The translations under genes were made by a program, and so were the position numbers. A DNA stretch of 64,000 bases from CAYNWT01 sp964450955 (GTDB lineage: Bacteria; Planctomycetota; Planctomycetia; Planctomycetales; Planctomycetaceae). The DNA lies in contig CAYVFI010000005.1 of assembly GCA_964450955.1 (NCBI GenBank), forward strand, positions 160,206-224,205. Reading direction: 5' to 3'. The notes beneath the pieces were generated by a model, which saw only the letters and a list, made by a program, of their open reading frames with translations, ran no database searches and was not told where the DNA came from. Positions within the stretch are counted from its first letter, which is position 1, and every line of letters starts with the position of its first letter. Positions 17,045 to 26,675 of this stretch are shown piece by piece.

Positions 17045-17953
17045 ATGAAAAGTCTTGTCGTAACTCTATTCCTGGCTGTCTCAGCCACGGTACTGATTCA
17101 GGACGCGCGATTTGAGCGGCCTGCAGAACAGCAAAGTCAGGGTGAGCCTGGTCGAGGCCAGTTGGAACTGGACGAATGCCGCCTCGAGTTGTCGAAAGAG
17201 AAGATCATCATGATCGGGGCTTCGCAGACGGGAGTCCTTGAGTCTGTGGAACCCGGCGAGATTGGCCTGGCAGTCCGAGCCGGCAATACCGTTGCGAGGA
17301 TCCGCAGCGATGTGATGAAGGCGAAATTGAACTCAGCTAAGAAGCGCGTCGAAAGTGACATCGAAATTCGGTACGCCGAAGCTTCCAATGCTGCTGCCAA
17401 GCAGCGATACCGGGCGGCACTTGCGAAGCGGAAATCTTACAGCGATGCCGAGCTCATGAACCTTCAGTTAGAGTGGAAGAAGACAGAACTACAAATCGAA
17501 AAAGCCAAGATCGACAGAGAGATGCAGTCTTTCGAACAGCAGGAGATCATCGAAGAACTTAAAAACTACGTCATGACCACGCCTGTAAGCGGCGAAGTGG
17601 CTCAGGTAATTAAGAAGACGGGTGAGTCTGTTCGCCAGGGCGAAGATATCATGCAGATTATCGACGTCTCAGAGATCAAGGCCATTGGAAAGCTGCCGGT
17701 ATCAGAACTGAGGAATGTCCCGAAGGGTACGAAGGTCGAAGTTCGCCTGCTTGCCAACAGCCCGGCAGAAGAACCTCCGTCGAATAAAGTGTTCAAGGGC
17801 ACGATCACTTTCATCGACAAGGTCGTGAGTCGAGTCTCTCAGACGTGCGACATCCATGCGAAGATAAGAAACGAAAAAGATCGGAACGGCAACTTCATCC
17901 TGAAGCAGGGTATGAAGTGCCGGATGGTTGTGAAGCTCAACACGGCCAGCTAA
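17045..17953 (+). CDS. HlyD-family periplasmic adaptor (membrane fusion protein)
   Basis: The 302-residue protein has an N-terminal export helix (residues 3-20). A split lipoyl domain appears as GVLESVEPGEIGLAVRAGNTVARI and, after the coiled coil, TTPVSGEVAQVIKKTGESVRQGEDIMQI (quoted as short family blocks). The coiled coil of about 90 residues lies between them, and a C-terminal beta-barrel ends QGMKCRMVVKL. Such proteins bridge an inner-membrane partner to the outer envelope. The ATG has GAGG 7 nt upstream. The stop lies 12 nt before the M50 gene, and AAGGA for that gene sits in the gap, so the two form an operon. Confidence 0.88.
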   Translation: MKSLVVTLFLAVSATVLIQDARFERPAEQQSQGEPGRGQLELDECRLELSKEKIIMIGASQTGVLESVEPGEIGLAVRAGNTVARIRSDVMKAKLNSAKKRVESDIEIRYAEASNAAAKQRYRAALAKRKSYSDAELMNLQLEWKKTELQIEKAKIDREMQSFEQQEIIEELKNYVMTTPVSGEVAQVIKKTGESVRQGEDIMQIIDVSEIKAIGKLPVSELRNVPKGTKVEVRLLANSPAEEPPSNKVFKGTITFIDKVVSRVSQTCDIHAKIRNEKDRNGNFILKQGMKCRMVVKLNTAS

Positions 17954-17965
17954 GGACGTCGATAA

Positions 17966-20299
17966 ATGGCAACGGGCGGTACAACGGATGGGATGCACGA
18001 TGCGGCCGGGATGGTCGCATCGAACCAACGAGCCATACCGCTTAAGGTGCGCCCGGATCTTGTCACTGCGGAAATTGAATACCTCGGTGTCGGTTACCGT
18101 GTGGTCAAAGACCCTGTCGGACTGAAGTACCACCGGTTGCAGGTCGAGCAGTATCACGTTCTGGAGCTACTGGACGGCGAACGCAGCCTGGAACAGGTTC
18201 GTGACGAGCTGAAGATCACTTACCCGACCGTTCAATTGCAGCTAAGCGACATTCAGCAGCTCATCACTGACCTGCACAAGAAGGGTCTGCTACAGACGGA
18301 TCGTCAGGGTCAGGCGGGTGCGTTGATTCGTGAACGACGCAAGGAAGCCGCGGATAAGCTGAAGCAGAAGCTGATGAGTCTCCTGTATTTCCGGCTGCCT
18401 GGGTGGGATCCGGAGAAGACACTGCAGTGGCTGCACCCTTTGGTGAAGTGGTTGTGGCACCCGGCGGTTATCTGCCTGTGTGCAGTTTTCGTTGCGTCGG
18501 CCTGGCTGTTACTGGCGGTCAACTTCGATGTGTTCCGCAGCAAGTTGCCTGAGTTCGAACAGTTTTTTGGCTGGCCCAACTTGCTTTACATGTGGGCCAC
18601 GCTGGGTGTCGCCAAGGTTATTCATGAATTTGGGCACGGAGTAAGCTGTAAGCACTACAGGGGGGAATGCCATGAGATGGGTGTCATGCTGTTGGTGTTT
18701 AGTCCGTGTCTGTACTGCGATGTGACTGATTCGTGGATGTTGAAGAGTAAGTGGCAGCGAATCATCATCGCGGCTGCCGGAATGTATATCGAGGTCATAA
18801 TCTCAGCGTGCGCGATTTACGTTTGGTGGTTTACCAAGCCGGGACTGGTCAACTATCTGGCACTCAATACCTTCTTCGTCACCACCATCACCACAGTGAT
18901 CTTCAACGCGAACCCGCTGATGCGGTTTGATGGTTACTACATGATGAGCGACTTTCTGGAGATCCCAAATCTCCGGGCTAAGTCTGACAAGTTGTTGCGT
19001 GAATCGTTTGGTTGGTATTGCCTGGGCATTGAACCGAAGCCGGATCCGTTTATGCCCGAAACCGGCAAGGCGTGGTTCGTGGCTTACGCCATTGCTGCCT
19101 GGTCGTATCGCTGGGTCATTTTGTTTTCGATTAGTTTCTTTCTCTACACCGTTCTTAAGCCGTACGATCTTCAGAGCCTGGGCGTGGTCTTGTGTTTGAT
19201 TTCCATGAGTGGAATTTTCATCTCCATGGGCAAGAACCTGTACCAGATGCTCTCAGCACCAAGGTTGGAACCATTGAGCAAGCCAAAAATTGCAATCACT
19301 TGCACCGTTGCCGCTCTTGTTCTGCTGGCGGGACTTAGTATCCCAATCCCATGGCATGTTAGCGGTCCGTTTACCATTGAACCGCAGGAACTGGCTGACC
19401 ACACCACCAGGCACGCCGGACAGTTGATGACGCCGGAAGGTATCAGGAAGAAAATCCAAACGCTGGGTGTGGATGACCCGGTTTCAAGGATTCTGCAACA
19501 GGCTTCCAGTTATACGAAGCGGATCAAAGCCGGGGATAGAGTTGAGAAAGGCCAGATACTGGCGGTGCTTGAAAATCCGATGCTCGAAGACGCGTTGCGG
19601 AACAAGATTGTCCAGGCAGAGTCAAAGGCCAAAGAAGCTGATGCATACGACCGGCTGGACGATGAAGCGATGCAGGAAAAAGCCGAGGCTGAACTGAGGG
19701 AGCAGGAGGCAGGAATCGAGCTGCTGGTTCGGCAGTTGAGTGAGCGTATCCTGAAGGCTTCTGTAAGTGGCTACGTGATCGCGCCACCAGCACGGCCGGA
19801 ACCTGGTTTCGACGATACCAACAAGTACCGACTTGGCAGCTGGCATGGGACTCCGTTGGACGACCGGAACGCCACTTGCCTGTTGGATAAAGGCGAGCAT
19901 TTTTGCAGCATCGCTCCGCGTGAAGACTACGAACTGTTTCTCTACATGGGTCAGTCAGACCTGGCCGATGTGAGTGTCGGTGCCGAGGTTGAACTGAAGC
20001 TGGAACACTTGCCCGCAATTACCTACGTCGGCAAAGTCGCTCGAATCTCAAGCCAGGGTGATGTGTTCGCTCCACAACCGCTAACCAACAAATACGGCGG
20101 ATCGCTGACAACCGTTACCGACAAGGAAGGCCGCGAACGATTGACCAGTGCTGCCTACCGCGTGATGGTTCGCCTGGACAATGACCTGGACATGCTGAAA
20201 CCCGGCATGCGCGGCAAGGGCCGGTTTTTGGTTGATCAACGAACTACATGGCAGTGGATTAAACGTTACTTCTACGAAACCTTCCGCTTCCGGCTCTAA
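17966..20299 (+). CDS. M50-type membrane zinc metalloprotease with PqqD-like and HlyD-like domains
   Basis: This is a 777-residue multidomain protein. Residues about 45-110 (LKYHRLQVEQYHVLELL, DIQQLITDLHKKGLL) resemble a PqqD-like winged helix, which binds leader peptides in RiPP systems. The multi-span M50 core has the zinc motif HEFGH at 220-224 and the distal Asp D322 in NANPLMRFDGYY. Further hydrophobic segments follow to about residue 470. The C-terminal third carries a lipoyl/HlyD adaptor (RVEKGQILAVLENP, about 510-530; VELKLEHLPAITYVGKV). The architecture resembles 'putative peptide zinc metalloprotease' proteins that process or export peptides. No precursor peptide or ABC exporter gene is seen nearby. 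A dispersed-repeat copy follows the stop. Confidence 0.88.
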   Translation: MATGGTTDGMHDAAGMVASNQRAIPLKVRPDLVTAEIEYLGVGYRVVKDPVGLKYHRLQVEQYHVLELLDGERSLEQVRDELKITYPTVQLQLSDIQQLITDLHKKGLLQTDRQGQAGALIRERRKEAADKLKQKLMSLLYFRLPGWDPEKTLQWLHPLVKWLWHPAVICLCAVFVASAWLLLAVNFDVFRSKLPEFEQFFGWPNLLYMWATLGVAKVIHEFGHGVSCKHYRGECHEMGVMLLVFSPCLYCDVTDSWMLKSKWQRIIIAAAGMYIEVIISACAIYVWWFTKPGLVNYLALNTFFVTTITTVIFNANPLMRFDGYYMMSDFLEIPNLRAKSDKLLRESFGWYCLGIEPKPDPFMPETGKAWFVAYAIAAWSYRWVILFSISFFLYTVLKPYDLQSLGVVLCLISMSGIFISMGKNLYQMLSAPRLEPLSKPKIAITCTVAALVLLAGLSIPIPWHVSGPFTIEPQELADHTTRHAGQLMTPEGIRKKIQTLGVDDPVSRILQQASSYTKRIKAGDRVEKGQILAVLENPMLEDALRNKIVQAESKAKEADAYDRLDDEAMQEKAEAELREQEAGIELLVRQLSERILKASVSGYVIAPPARPEPGFDDTNKYRLGSWHGTPLDDRNATCLLDKGEHFCSIAPREDYELFLYMGQSDLADVSVGAEVELKLEHLPAITYVGKVARISSQGDVFAPQPLTNKYGGSLTTVTDKEGRERLTSAAYRVMVRLDNDLDMLKPGMRGKGRFLVDQRTTWQWIKRYFYETFRFRL

Positions 20300-20365
20300 C
20301 CGGCGAACGTTCTATTTGTCGGTAATCGTTGGTGAGCGGCTGGAGTTGCGGCAGCATGGCTGCGT
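20300..20365 (+). repeat. Stop-adjacent dispersed repeat, copy D (after the M50 gene)
   Basis: The core at 20306-20332 begins 6 nt after the stop, in sense orientation. It keeps AACGTTC, TTTG, TCGGTA and GTTGG blocks of the family with two single-base gaps, followed by GCGGCTGGAGTTG as in copies B and C. It is the most diverged of the five clear copies. Confidence 0.6.
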
Positions 20366-20464
20366 CGGATGTTTTGCGTGAAGTCATTGCATAAACTAAG
20401 TTCGCCGCGAAGCGTTCCTTTTTTCGTGCCTTGGTGGTGTTGCTGACCGACTGTTGGAGTTCGC

Positions 20465-21097
20465 ATGCGAGATCCACATCAAGTTCTGGGTGTTCCGTGG
20501 AACGCCGATCCGCGACATATTCGCGCGGCGTACAGGAAGCGTGCGGCCGAGTTCCATCCTGACCGCAACTCAGAACCTGATGCCGCCGAACGGCTGAAGG
20601 AAGTGGTTGAGGCTTACCGGTTCCTTTCTAATCCATCGCGGTATGTTCAGGATCAGGACGACTATCAAGCTGCTGCCAGCGGTGGTGCGGCTTCAGTCAG
20701 CACGGCCGAGTTTCGACGGCAACAAACATTTTGGTACCACTTCCAAAAGCTCATCGCGCCTCGTGAAAGCCGCTGGCTGCCGGCACACGCTACACGGTGC
20801 AGGCTGGCAATTGTTTTCTCTGCCGGACTGACTTGCCTGTTTCTATTCGACCCAGCCTGCGCGCAGATGCGCATGCCGGATACCGGCTTCGATGAGTTCA
20901 TTATTGTCGGGCTGCTGCTGGCATCTACGATTGTTATTGTGTGCCCGTATTTGTTTGCGGAGATTCCGTTGTACACAAATCGTCGGGGCTTGGAGCCATC
21001 CGTGCCGGAGTGGTTAGTCGAAAGCTATGGTTGGATTGGATTGCTATCGATTCTGGTGATGATCGCTGTGGGTAGTCGTTTCTTTGGATTCGGGTGA
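20465..21097 (+). CDS. Membrane-anchored J-domain (DnaJ-like) protein
   Basis: This is a 210-residue protein. Residues 4-60 are a J domain with the HPD motif at 31-33 (EFHPDRN) and the usual helices (YRKRAAE, AYRFLSNPSRY). Three hydrophobic segments follow (about 118-135, 140-163, 188-206). No zinc-finger or substrate-binding domain is present, so it is a J-protein that would recruit DnaK to a membrane site rather than a full DnaJ. It lies 165 nt after the M50/HlyD operon on the same strand, suggesting a link to assembly of that envelope complex (inference). The ATG has GGAG 6 nt upstream. Confidence 0.85.
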   Translation: MRDPHQVLGVPWNADPRHIRAAYRKRAAEFHPDRNSEPDAAERLKEVVEAYRFLSNPSRYVQDQDDYQAAASGGAASVSTAEFRRQQTFWYHFQKLIAPRESRWLPAHATRCRLAIVFSAGLTCLFLFDPACAQMRMPDTGFDEFIIVGLLLASTIVIVCPYLFAEIPLYTNRRGLEPSVPEWLVESYGWIGLLSILVMIAVGSRFFGFG

Positions 21098-21145
21098 TGG
21101 CCGACATTCCAGATGATTTGCTGCCGAGCGGCGAGAGGGTTAATC

Positions 21146-21535
21146 GTGTCTGTTGATCCGCGATATGTCCGAGGCATCGAACTGTTTAACGAACAGGAAT
21201 TTTTCGCGTGCCACGACGAACTTGAAGAAGTCTGGACGGAAACGCTTGGTTCGGATCGAGAGTTCTACCAGGGTTTAATTCACACTGCGGTGTCATTGTT
21301 CCATTTCGAAGGCGGCAACCTTGGCGGCGCGAGGAAGATGTATGAATCTTCGCGGCGTTATCTTGAACCGTACGGGGCCGATCACCTTGGCGTGAACCTG
21401 GCCAGGCTGCAATCAGAGATGGACCACTGCTTTCGAGAGCTCCGGGGAGCTCACAGCGGATATCCGACCGGCGTGGAGCTTTCGGTGGAGGACATTCCGA
21501 CAATCGAGTTCCGGTTTGAAAACGATTGTGGTTGA
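21146..21535 (+). CDS. DUF309 domain protein
   Basis: The 129-residue protein has the DUF309 signature: FNEQEFFACHDELEEVW near residue 12 and YQGLIHTAVSLFHFEGGNLGGARKM after it. The GTG at 21146 is chosen because GAGAGG lies 8 nt upstream and the family usually starts just before the RGIELFN motif. An ATG at 21113 would add 11 residues (MICCRAARGLI) that look non-family. DUF309 proteins are small helical bundles of unknown function. Confidence 0.85.
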   Translation: MSVDPRYVRGIELFNEQEFFACHDELEEVWTETLGSDREFYQGLIHTAVSLFHFEGGNLGGARKMYESSRRYLEPYGADHLGVNLARLQSEMDHCFRELRGAHSGYPTGVELSVEDIPTIEFRFENDCG

Positions 21536-21740
21536 TTGACAACCGCGGCTTACGGTCCGGGGATTGGTTAGGGCATTCTTCAGGCCGGGATCGTTGGATA
21601 TTGGTTCAACTGCCTGTGAAACCCCGCGAAACACGCAAGTTGAATCTGGCCATAGGCACTTCTAGAATCCTGAAACTTTCCGGTTGGTGCGACGCGTTGT
21701 GAACATGTGATTCGAACGCCGATGCCTTGAGACGGCGACA

Positions 21741-22349
21741 ATGGCGAAAACGAACGCAGATAAGAACGCAGAAGCAGAAGCGAAGTACTCAGACGTGGAC
21801 TTTCCGCGCCTGCGAGCAGCGGTAAAAGAAATTCTGGCAGCGGTTGGTGAAGATCCTGAACGCGAAGGGTTACTGGAAACACCATCTCGCGTTTCGCGAA
21901 TGTACGCCGAACTGTTTTGCGGATTGCACACCGACCCCAGTGACCATCTGAAAAAAGTGTTTCACGAAACGTACGACGAACTGGTTCTGGTTCGTGACAT
22001 TACGTTTAACAGCATGTGCGAACACCACTTGCTGCCGTTTATGGGGCAGGCACATATTGGGTACATCCCCAAAGGCAAGATCACGGGGCTTAGCAAGTTG
22101 GCTCGCGTCGTCGAAGACATCTCGCACCGACCGCAGGTGCAGGAACGCATGACCCACGCGATTGCCGATTTGATTTTCGAGGAACTGGATGCCAAGGGTG
22201 TGATTGTCGTTGTTGAAGCGGTTCATACCTGCATGACGATTCGTGGCGTTCGAAAGCCTGGAGCATTGACTGTCACCAGTGCTGTTCGCGGGCTGTTGAA
22301 GGACAATCTCTCCAGCCGCGCCGAAGCAATGGCGTTGATAAACAACTAA
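21741..22349 (+). CDS. folE: GTP cyclohydrolase I
   Basis: The 202-residue FolE makes 7,8-dihydroneopterin triphosphate from GTP, the first step of folate and pterin synthesis. Zinc ligands C93, H96 (SMCEHHLLPF) and C164 (HTCMTIRGV) are present, and GLSKLARVVEDISHRPQVQERM is the conserved core. The stop codon overlaps the start of the next gene (TAATG), so the two are probably coupled. Confidence 0.96.
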   Translation: MAKTNADKNAEAEAKYSDVDFPRLRAAVKEILAAVGEDPEREGLLETPSRVSRMYAELFCGLHTDPSDHLKKVFHETYDELVLVRDITFNSMCEHHLLPFMGQAHIGYIPKGKITGLSKLARVVEDISHRPQVQERMTHAIADLIFEELDAKGVIVVVEAVHTCMTIRGVRKPGALTVTSAVRGLLKDNLSSRAEAMALINN

Positions 22350-23194
22350 TGATCGCCCAATTCGCGTTGCGACTAACATTTGGTATGGGTTTCATGTGGT
22401 TGCTCATGCCGCGGCGCGAAGTCACGGCTGGCTTCTTCAAAATTCAGATGCGCGTCGTGATGGGTCTTTGTATCCTGGCGGCTTTGTCTATCACGACGGT
22501 GTTTATGGGCGATTCCGCGGGGTCCGAATTTTTCTCGCCGGCAACGTCTCGCATCCTTTGCGGTGTTGCGGCCGGCGCGGCGTATTTTGGTTCTGTGTTC
22601 TGGCTTTACGATTGGCGGAAAGCAGGCACGTGGATCATGGTTCCCGTCGCCGTGTTGGCCGGTGCAGTCTTGTGGGTCGGATATGCGATTGAACCGGCGT
22701 CGTCTGTGAACGACCTTTACACTGGCGAATCAAACCTGACTGGTATGGCGTTATCCAACTGGCTTAGCGGTCTGCGGCCTGAACTGTGGTTGCTGCCGCT
22801 GTCTGAGTTTTCTTCGGCCGCTCTGCTGGGCAGCACGGTTGTTGGCATGTTGCTGGGGCACTGGTACCTGACGTCCCCCACAATGACCATTAAGCCGCTT
22901 AGTTTTTTGAACAACTGTGTTCTGGCTTCGGTGATTCTAAGACTGCTTGTTTCACTGGTGGGACTGGGACTTGTCTTTCCCTTCGTTCAGTCGGACACGC
23001 ATGTGATCTGGCTTTCGTTAAGATGGATCGCCGGCATCGTGGCTCCGTTTCTGATTTGGTTTCTCACCTGGCGAATCCTGAAGTACAAGAACACGCAGTC
23101 AGCGACCGGAGTTTTATTCTCTGGCGTGATTGTGACTTTCATTGGCGAGATGACGGCATCGTTGCTGCTGACCGAACTTCCCTACCCCGTTTGA
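22349..23194 (+). CDS. Polytopic membrane protein of unknown function
   Basis: The 281-residue protein has about eight hydrophobic segments with short loops. They include residues 3-20 (AQFALRLTFGMGFMWLLM), 38-54, 70-87, 94-112, 152-172, 188-207, 222-243 and 258-277. No catalytic motif or known transporter signature is visible. The start ATG overlaps the folE stop by 1 nt. It is followed 26 nt later by another small membrane protein. I do not recognise the family; it may be a planctomycete-specific inner-membrane protein. Confidence 0.75.
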   Translation: MIAQFALRLTFGMGFMWLLMPRREVTAGFFKIQMRVVMGLCILAALSITTVFMGDSAGSEFFSPATSRILCGVAAGAAYFGSVFWLYDWRKAGTWIMVPVAVLAGAVLWVGYAIEPASSVNDLYTGESNLTGMALSNWLSGLRPELWLLPLSEFSSAALLGSTVVGMLLGHWYLTSPTMTIKPLSFLNNCVLASVILRLLVSLVGLGLVFPFVQSDTHVIWLSLRWIAGIVAPFLIWFLTWRILKYKNTQSATGVLFSGVIVTFIGEMTASLLLTELPYPV

Positions 23195-23220
23195 CTCTCT
23201 AACCAAAGCGGTCTCAAACC

Positions 23221-23679
23221 ATGCGACTTCGCTACGCCTGTCCAAGCTGCGAAAGCCAGCGCGAAACTGATGTCGTTCCACCGGCAGACATTCAGTGCGA
23301 ATGTTCATGGCAACGCGGGGTGACCGGCGAACAGTTTAGTGGTGATACTCCAAATCAGTGTCTGGTTTGCAGTTGTGACGATTTGTGGCGGCAGAAGGAT
23401 TTCCCGCAGTGGCTGGGATTATTGATGGTGGGGTTGGGTATCGTTCTAAGCACAATCGCGTGGTCTCAGCATAGGCCGGTCACCGCACTTGGCATTCTGA
23501 TGTTCTTCGCGTTGGTCGATATGCTGCTTTACTGGTTCATGGGTGATATGCTGGTGTGCTACCGCTGTCGTGCTCGGCACCGGAAGATGCCGATTGGTGA
23601 GGATCATCCAAACTTTGATCTGGAGATCTCTGAACGTTATCGACAGCAAGAACTCCGCATGAAGCAAGCCGGGAAGTAG
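23221..23679 (+). CDS. Zinc-ribbon-like two-span membrane protein
   Basis: The 152-residue protein opens with CPSCESQR and a further CEC pair, then CLVCSC, giving several CxxC-type pairs that suggest an N-terminal zinc ribbon. Two hydrophobic helices follow (about 64-80 and 86-105), then CYRCRARH and a charged tail. The function is unknown. It is in the same direction as folE and the preceding membrane protein, and probably in their operon. Confidence 0.7.
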   Translation: MRLRYACPSCESQRETDVVPPADIQCECSWQRGVTGEQFSGDTPNQCLVCSCDDLWRQKDFPQWLGLLMVGLGIVLSTIAWSQHRPVTALGILMFFALVDMLLYWFMGDMLVCYRCRARHRKMPIGEDHPNFDLEISERYRQQELRMKQAGK

Positions 23680-23711
23680 GCGTTTTCTTCGGCTCGTAGA
23701 ACTTTGGAACC

Positions 23712-26675
23712 GTGGAACAGACGCCCAACCTGCTAATAGAAGACCTGGCCGATTCGATTGACGGAGAGATCCGCAACGACCGAGCCACGCTGGCGATGTA
23801 TTCCACAGACGCGAGCCTGTACCAGATTGTTCCGCAGGCTGTTGCTTTCCCGCGGTCGCGCGACGATGTTGTGACGTTAGCGAAGTACGCGACAGAAACC
23901 GAAACCTCGCTCATTCCACGCGGCGCGGGCAGCGGGGTGACCGGTGGCGCGTTGGGCGATGGAATCGTTGTCGATTTCTCAAAGTATATGAATCAGATTC
24001 TCGGGATGGACGGCGAGACGATTCGCGTTCAGCCGGGCGTTGTCAGAGATCGTTTGAACGCGCAACTGCGGGAGGTTGGCCGGTACTTTCCGCCCGACCC
24101 ATCGAATTCCGCGGTCACGACGATCGGTAGCATGTTGGCCACCGACGCGGCCGGTTCACACGCGGTGCGAGTCGGTTCGACGCGCGACCACGTGCGTTCT
24201 ATCGAACTGGTACTGGCAGATGGTCAGGTGTTTGAAGCTGCCGCTGAGTCAACAGCCTTCGGTCACGATAGCTCGATGTCGCGGATATCCCCGACCGACG
24301 CCGAAGTGCTTCGTGTTCCGCAGGTCGATCGCCAGCGAACCATCGTTAGTCGGCTTATTAAGTTGCTTCGAGACAACACGGAGCTGATTCAAAAACACCA
24401 GCCACCATTGCCACGGAACTGTTCTGGCTATCACCTGCGTAGCGTGCTTAGTGGCGAACTTCTGAACCTGCCGCGGCTGTTGGTTGGTTCGGAAGGAACG
24501 CTGGGTCTGTTTACAGAAGCGTCACTGCATACGGCTCCACTGCCAAAGCACCGTGGCGTTGTCATTTTGCTTTTTGGTGACCTTGAAGGCGCCGTTTCCG
24601 CGGTTCAGAAGATCGCGTTGCAGCAGCCAAGTGCGTGTGACTTGATGGATCGTCGGCTGCTAAGCCTGGCGCGGGATGCTGATCCGCGGTTTGCTGAGAT
24701 GATTCCCGCGATGGCGGAAGCGGCGTTGTTGGTTGAACAGATTGGTTTCAGCGACGAACAGGTGCGTGATCGGATTGAAGAGACAGTGCGACTGGTGCGG
24801 TCGATCAATCCCCGGGCGCGGGTCGCTCGGAAAGGGTTTACGCATGAGGAGGTTGCGTTTCTGTGGTCGCTGCCGACAAGAGTGGTTCCGCGGCTAAATG
24901 GGCTCAAAGGCGAGTCCAGACCATTGCCGTTTATTGAAGACATTGCGGTTCCGCCGGAATCTGTCGCGAAATTTTTGCGTGAGGCGCAGCGAGTCTTTCA
25001 GCGGCATCAGGTGACGGCGTCTTTGTATGCTCATGCCGCGTCCGGGCAGCTGCATTTGCGTCCGTTTATGCCGTTTCCACGCGAAGCAGACGGGCCGCAG
25101 TTCGAAGCGCTGGCTTTTGAAATCTATCAACAGGTCTTTGCGTTTGGCGGAACCATAAGCGGAGAACACGGCGACGGGTTGTCGCGGACGTCATTTGTCC
25201 GTGAACAGTACGGTCCGATGTATCGACTGTTTCAGGAAGTGAAGGAGATCTTCGACCCGCATCATCTGTTGAACCCCAACAAGATCGTCACTGAGATCAG
25301 GAACCTGACCAGTCGCAACTTCCGCCAGCGCCCGCCGGAAACGCCAGTCATTTCCGATCTACAACTGGCGTGGACTCCAGCGCAGATTAGTCAGACGCTT
25401 CTCAGCTGCAATGGCTGCGCGGTGTGCCGGACACAGGAAGTGGAAACGCGGATGTGTCCGTTTTTTCGTCTGGTCCCCGACGAGCTCGCTTCACCGCGAG
25501 CCCGCGCCAATGTGATTCGGGGATTACTGAACCAGGACGACCCTGAAGCGTTCGCATCGACCGAAGTTAAAGCGCTGACCGATTTGTGCTTCAACTGTAA
25601 ACAGTGCGAAGACGAATGCCCTTCCGGCGTTGATATTCCAAGCCTCATGACCGAAGCCCGCGGCGCCTATGTGGCGGCGCATGGGTTGGATCGCGTTTCG
25701 TGGTTGCTGTCGCGGATGCACGATGTTGGGCGTATTGCTTCGTTTGTCTCACCTATTTCGAATGGGCTCTTGTCCAGTCGCGTTGGGCGTTGGTTCCTTG
25801 AAAAACTTGTCGGGATCACGCGTTTGAGGCGGCTACCGCAGTTCGCGTCACAACCGTTTTTGTCCAGCCGAACCGTCAGGCGTCCGGAAGAGAAGAAGCA
25901 CGATCGGGAAGTGTTGTACTTCGTTGACTACTACCCGAACTATCACGATCCGGAACTGGGCGAGGCGTTTGTCAAAGTCTTAAACCACAACAAGGTGCAT
26001 GTTCGAATCCCGACATCGCAAACCGCGTCCGGTATGGCGCTGATTGCCGTTGGTGACATTCGTGGAGCCCGTCGGGTTGCGAGAGAGAACCTGCGGTCGC
26101 TTGTCGAACCGGCTCGCGAGGGTATCCCGATTGTTTGTACTGAACCGTCTGCGGCTGTATGCCTGAAGCAGGAATACCCGAAGTTGCTGGATACGGAAGA
26201 TGCAAAAATCGTGGCGGCTCAAACAATCGAAGCCGGGCAGTACCTGCAAACACTGAAAGACGAAGGTTCATTCCAAACCGATCTGATGCCGCTTGATTTG
26301 GACATTGCGTATCACACTCCCTGTCATTTGCGTTCTCTTGATAAGGGCACGCCACTGCAACAACTGATGCGGCTGATCCCGGACCTGCGTGTTCATTCGA
26401 TCGAGCGCGGCTGTTCTGGAATGGCCGGCATTTATGGCCTGCAAAAACGCAACTTCGATGCGTCCATGGAGATAGGTCGGGAACTTCTGGAAACAATCGA
26501 TACCGGCAATTTCGTCACCGCGACAAGTGAATGCAGCACGTGCCGCATGCAGATTGCTCAGGGAACCAGCAAAGCGACTATTCACCCAATCAAACTTCTT
26601 GCCTACGCCTACGGGCTCATGCCGAGCGTCAAAGGCCTTATCGAAACAGAACACAAGGGGCTGATTTCCACATGA
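23712..26675 (+). CDS. FAD-linked oxidase / Fe-S dehydrogenase fusion (YdiJ, D-2-hydroxyglutarate dehydrogenase type)
   Basis: This is a 987-residue multidomain protein. Residues 40-240 form a PCMH FAD-binding domain (LIPRGAGSGVTGG at 68-79). A glycolate-oxidase-like C-terminal FAD lobe follows, with SGEHGDGLSR and HHLLNPNKIV. Two iron-sulfur motifs lie at about 566-585 (CNGCAVCRT...MCP) and 626-636 (CFNCKQCEDECP). Two CCG-type cysteine motifs lie near 868 (HTPCH) and 940 (ECSTC). The order and length match YdiJ-type D-2-hydroxyglutarate or D-lactate dehydrogenases, which pass electrons to the quinone pool. The start is GTG. The stop overlaps the next start (ATGA). The exact substrate is uncertain. 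Confidence 0.9.
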   Translation: MEQTPNLLIEDLADSIDGEIRNDRATLAMYSTDASLYQIVPQAVAFPRSRDDVVTLAKYATETETSLIPRGAGSGVTGGALGDGIVVDFSKYMNQILGMDGETIRVQPGVVRDRLNAQLREVGRYFPPDPSNSAVTTIGSMLATDAAGSHAVRVGSTRDHVRSIELVLADGQVFEAAAESTAFGHDSSMSRISPTDAEVLRVPQVDRQRTIVSRLIKLLRDNTELIQKHQPPLPRNCSGYHLRSVLSGELLNLPRLLVGSEGTLGLFTEASLHTAPLPKHRGVVILLFGDLEGAVSAVQKIALQQPSACDLMDRRLLSLARDADPRFAEMIPAMAEAALLVEQIGFSDEQVRDRIEETVRLVRSINPRARVARKGFTHEEVAFLWSLPTRVVPRLNGLKGESRPLPFIEDIAVPPESVAKFLREAQRVFQRHQVTASLYAHAASGQLHLRPFMPFPREADGPQFEALAFEIYQQVFAFGGTISGEHGDGLSRTSFVREQYGPMYRLFQEVKEIFDPHHLLNPNKIVTEIRNLTSRNFRQRPPETPVISDLQLAWTPAQISQTLLSCNGCAVCRTQEVETRMCPFFRLVPDELASPRARANVIRGLLNQDDPEAFASTEVKALTDLCFNCKQCEDECPSGVDIPSLMTEARGAYVAAHGLDRVSWLLSRMHDVGRIASFVSPISNGLLSSRVGRWFLEKLVGITRLRRLPQFASQPFLSSRTVRRPEEKKHDREVLYFVDYYPNYHDPELGEAFVKVLNHNKVHVRIPTSQTASGMALIAVGDIRGARRVARENLRSLVEPAREGIPIVCTEPSAAVCLKQEYPKLLDTEDAKIVAAQTIEAGQYLQTLKDEGSFQTDLMPLDLDIAYHTPCHLRSLDKGTPLQQLMRLIPDLRVHSIERGCSGMAGIYGLQKRNFDASMEIGRELLETIDTGNFVTATSECSTCRMQIAQGTSKATIHPIKLLAYAYGLMPSVKGLIETEHKGLIST

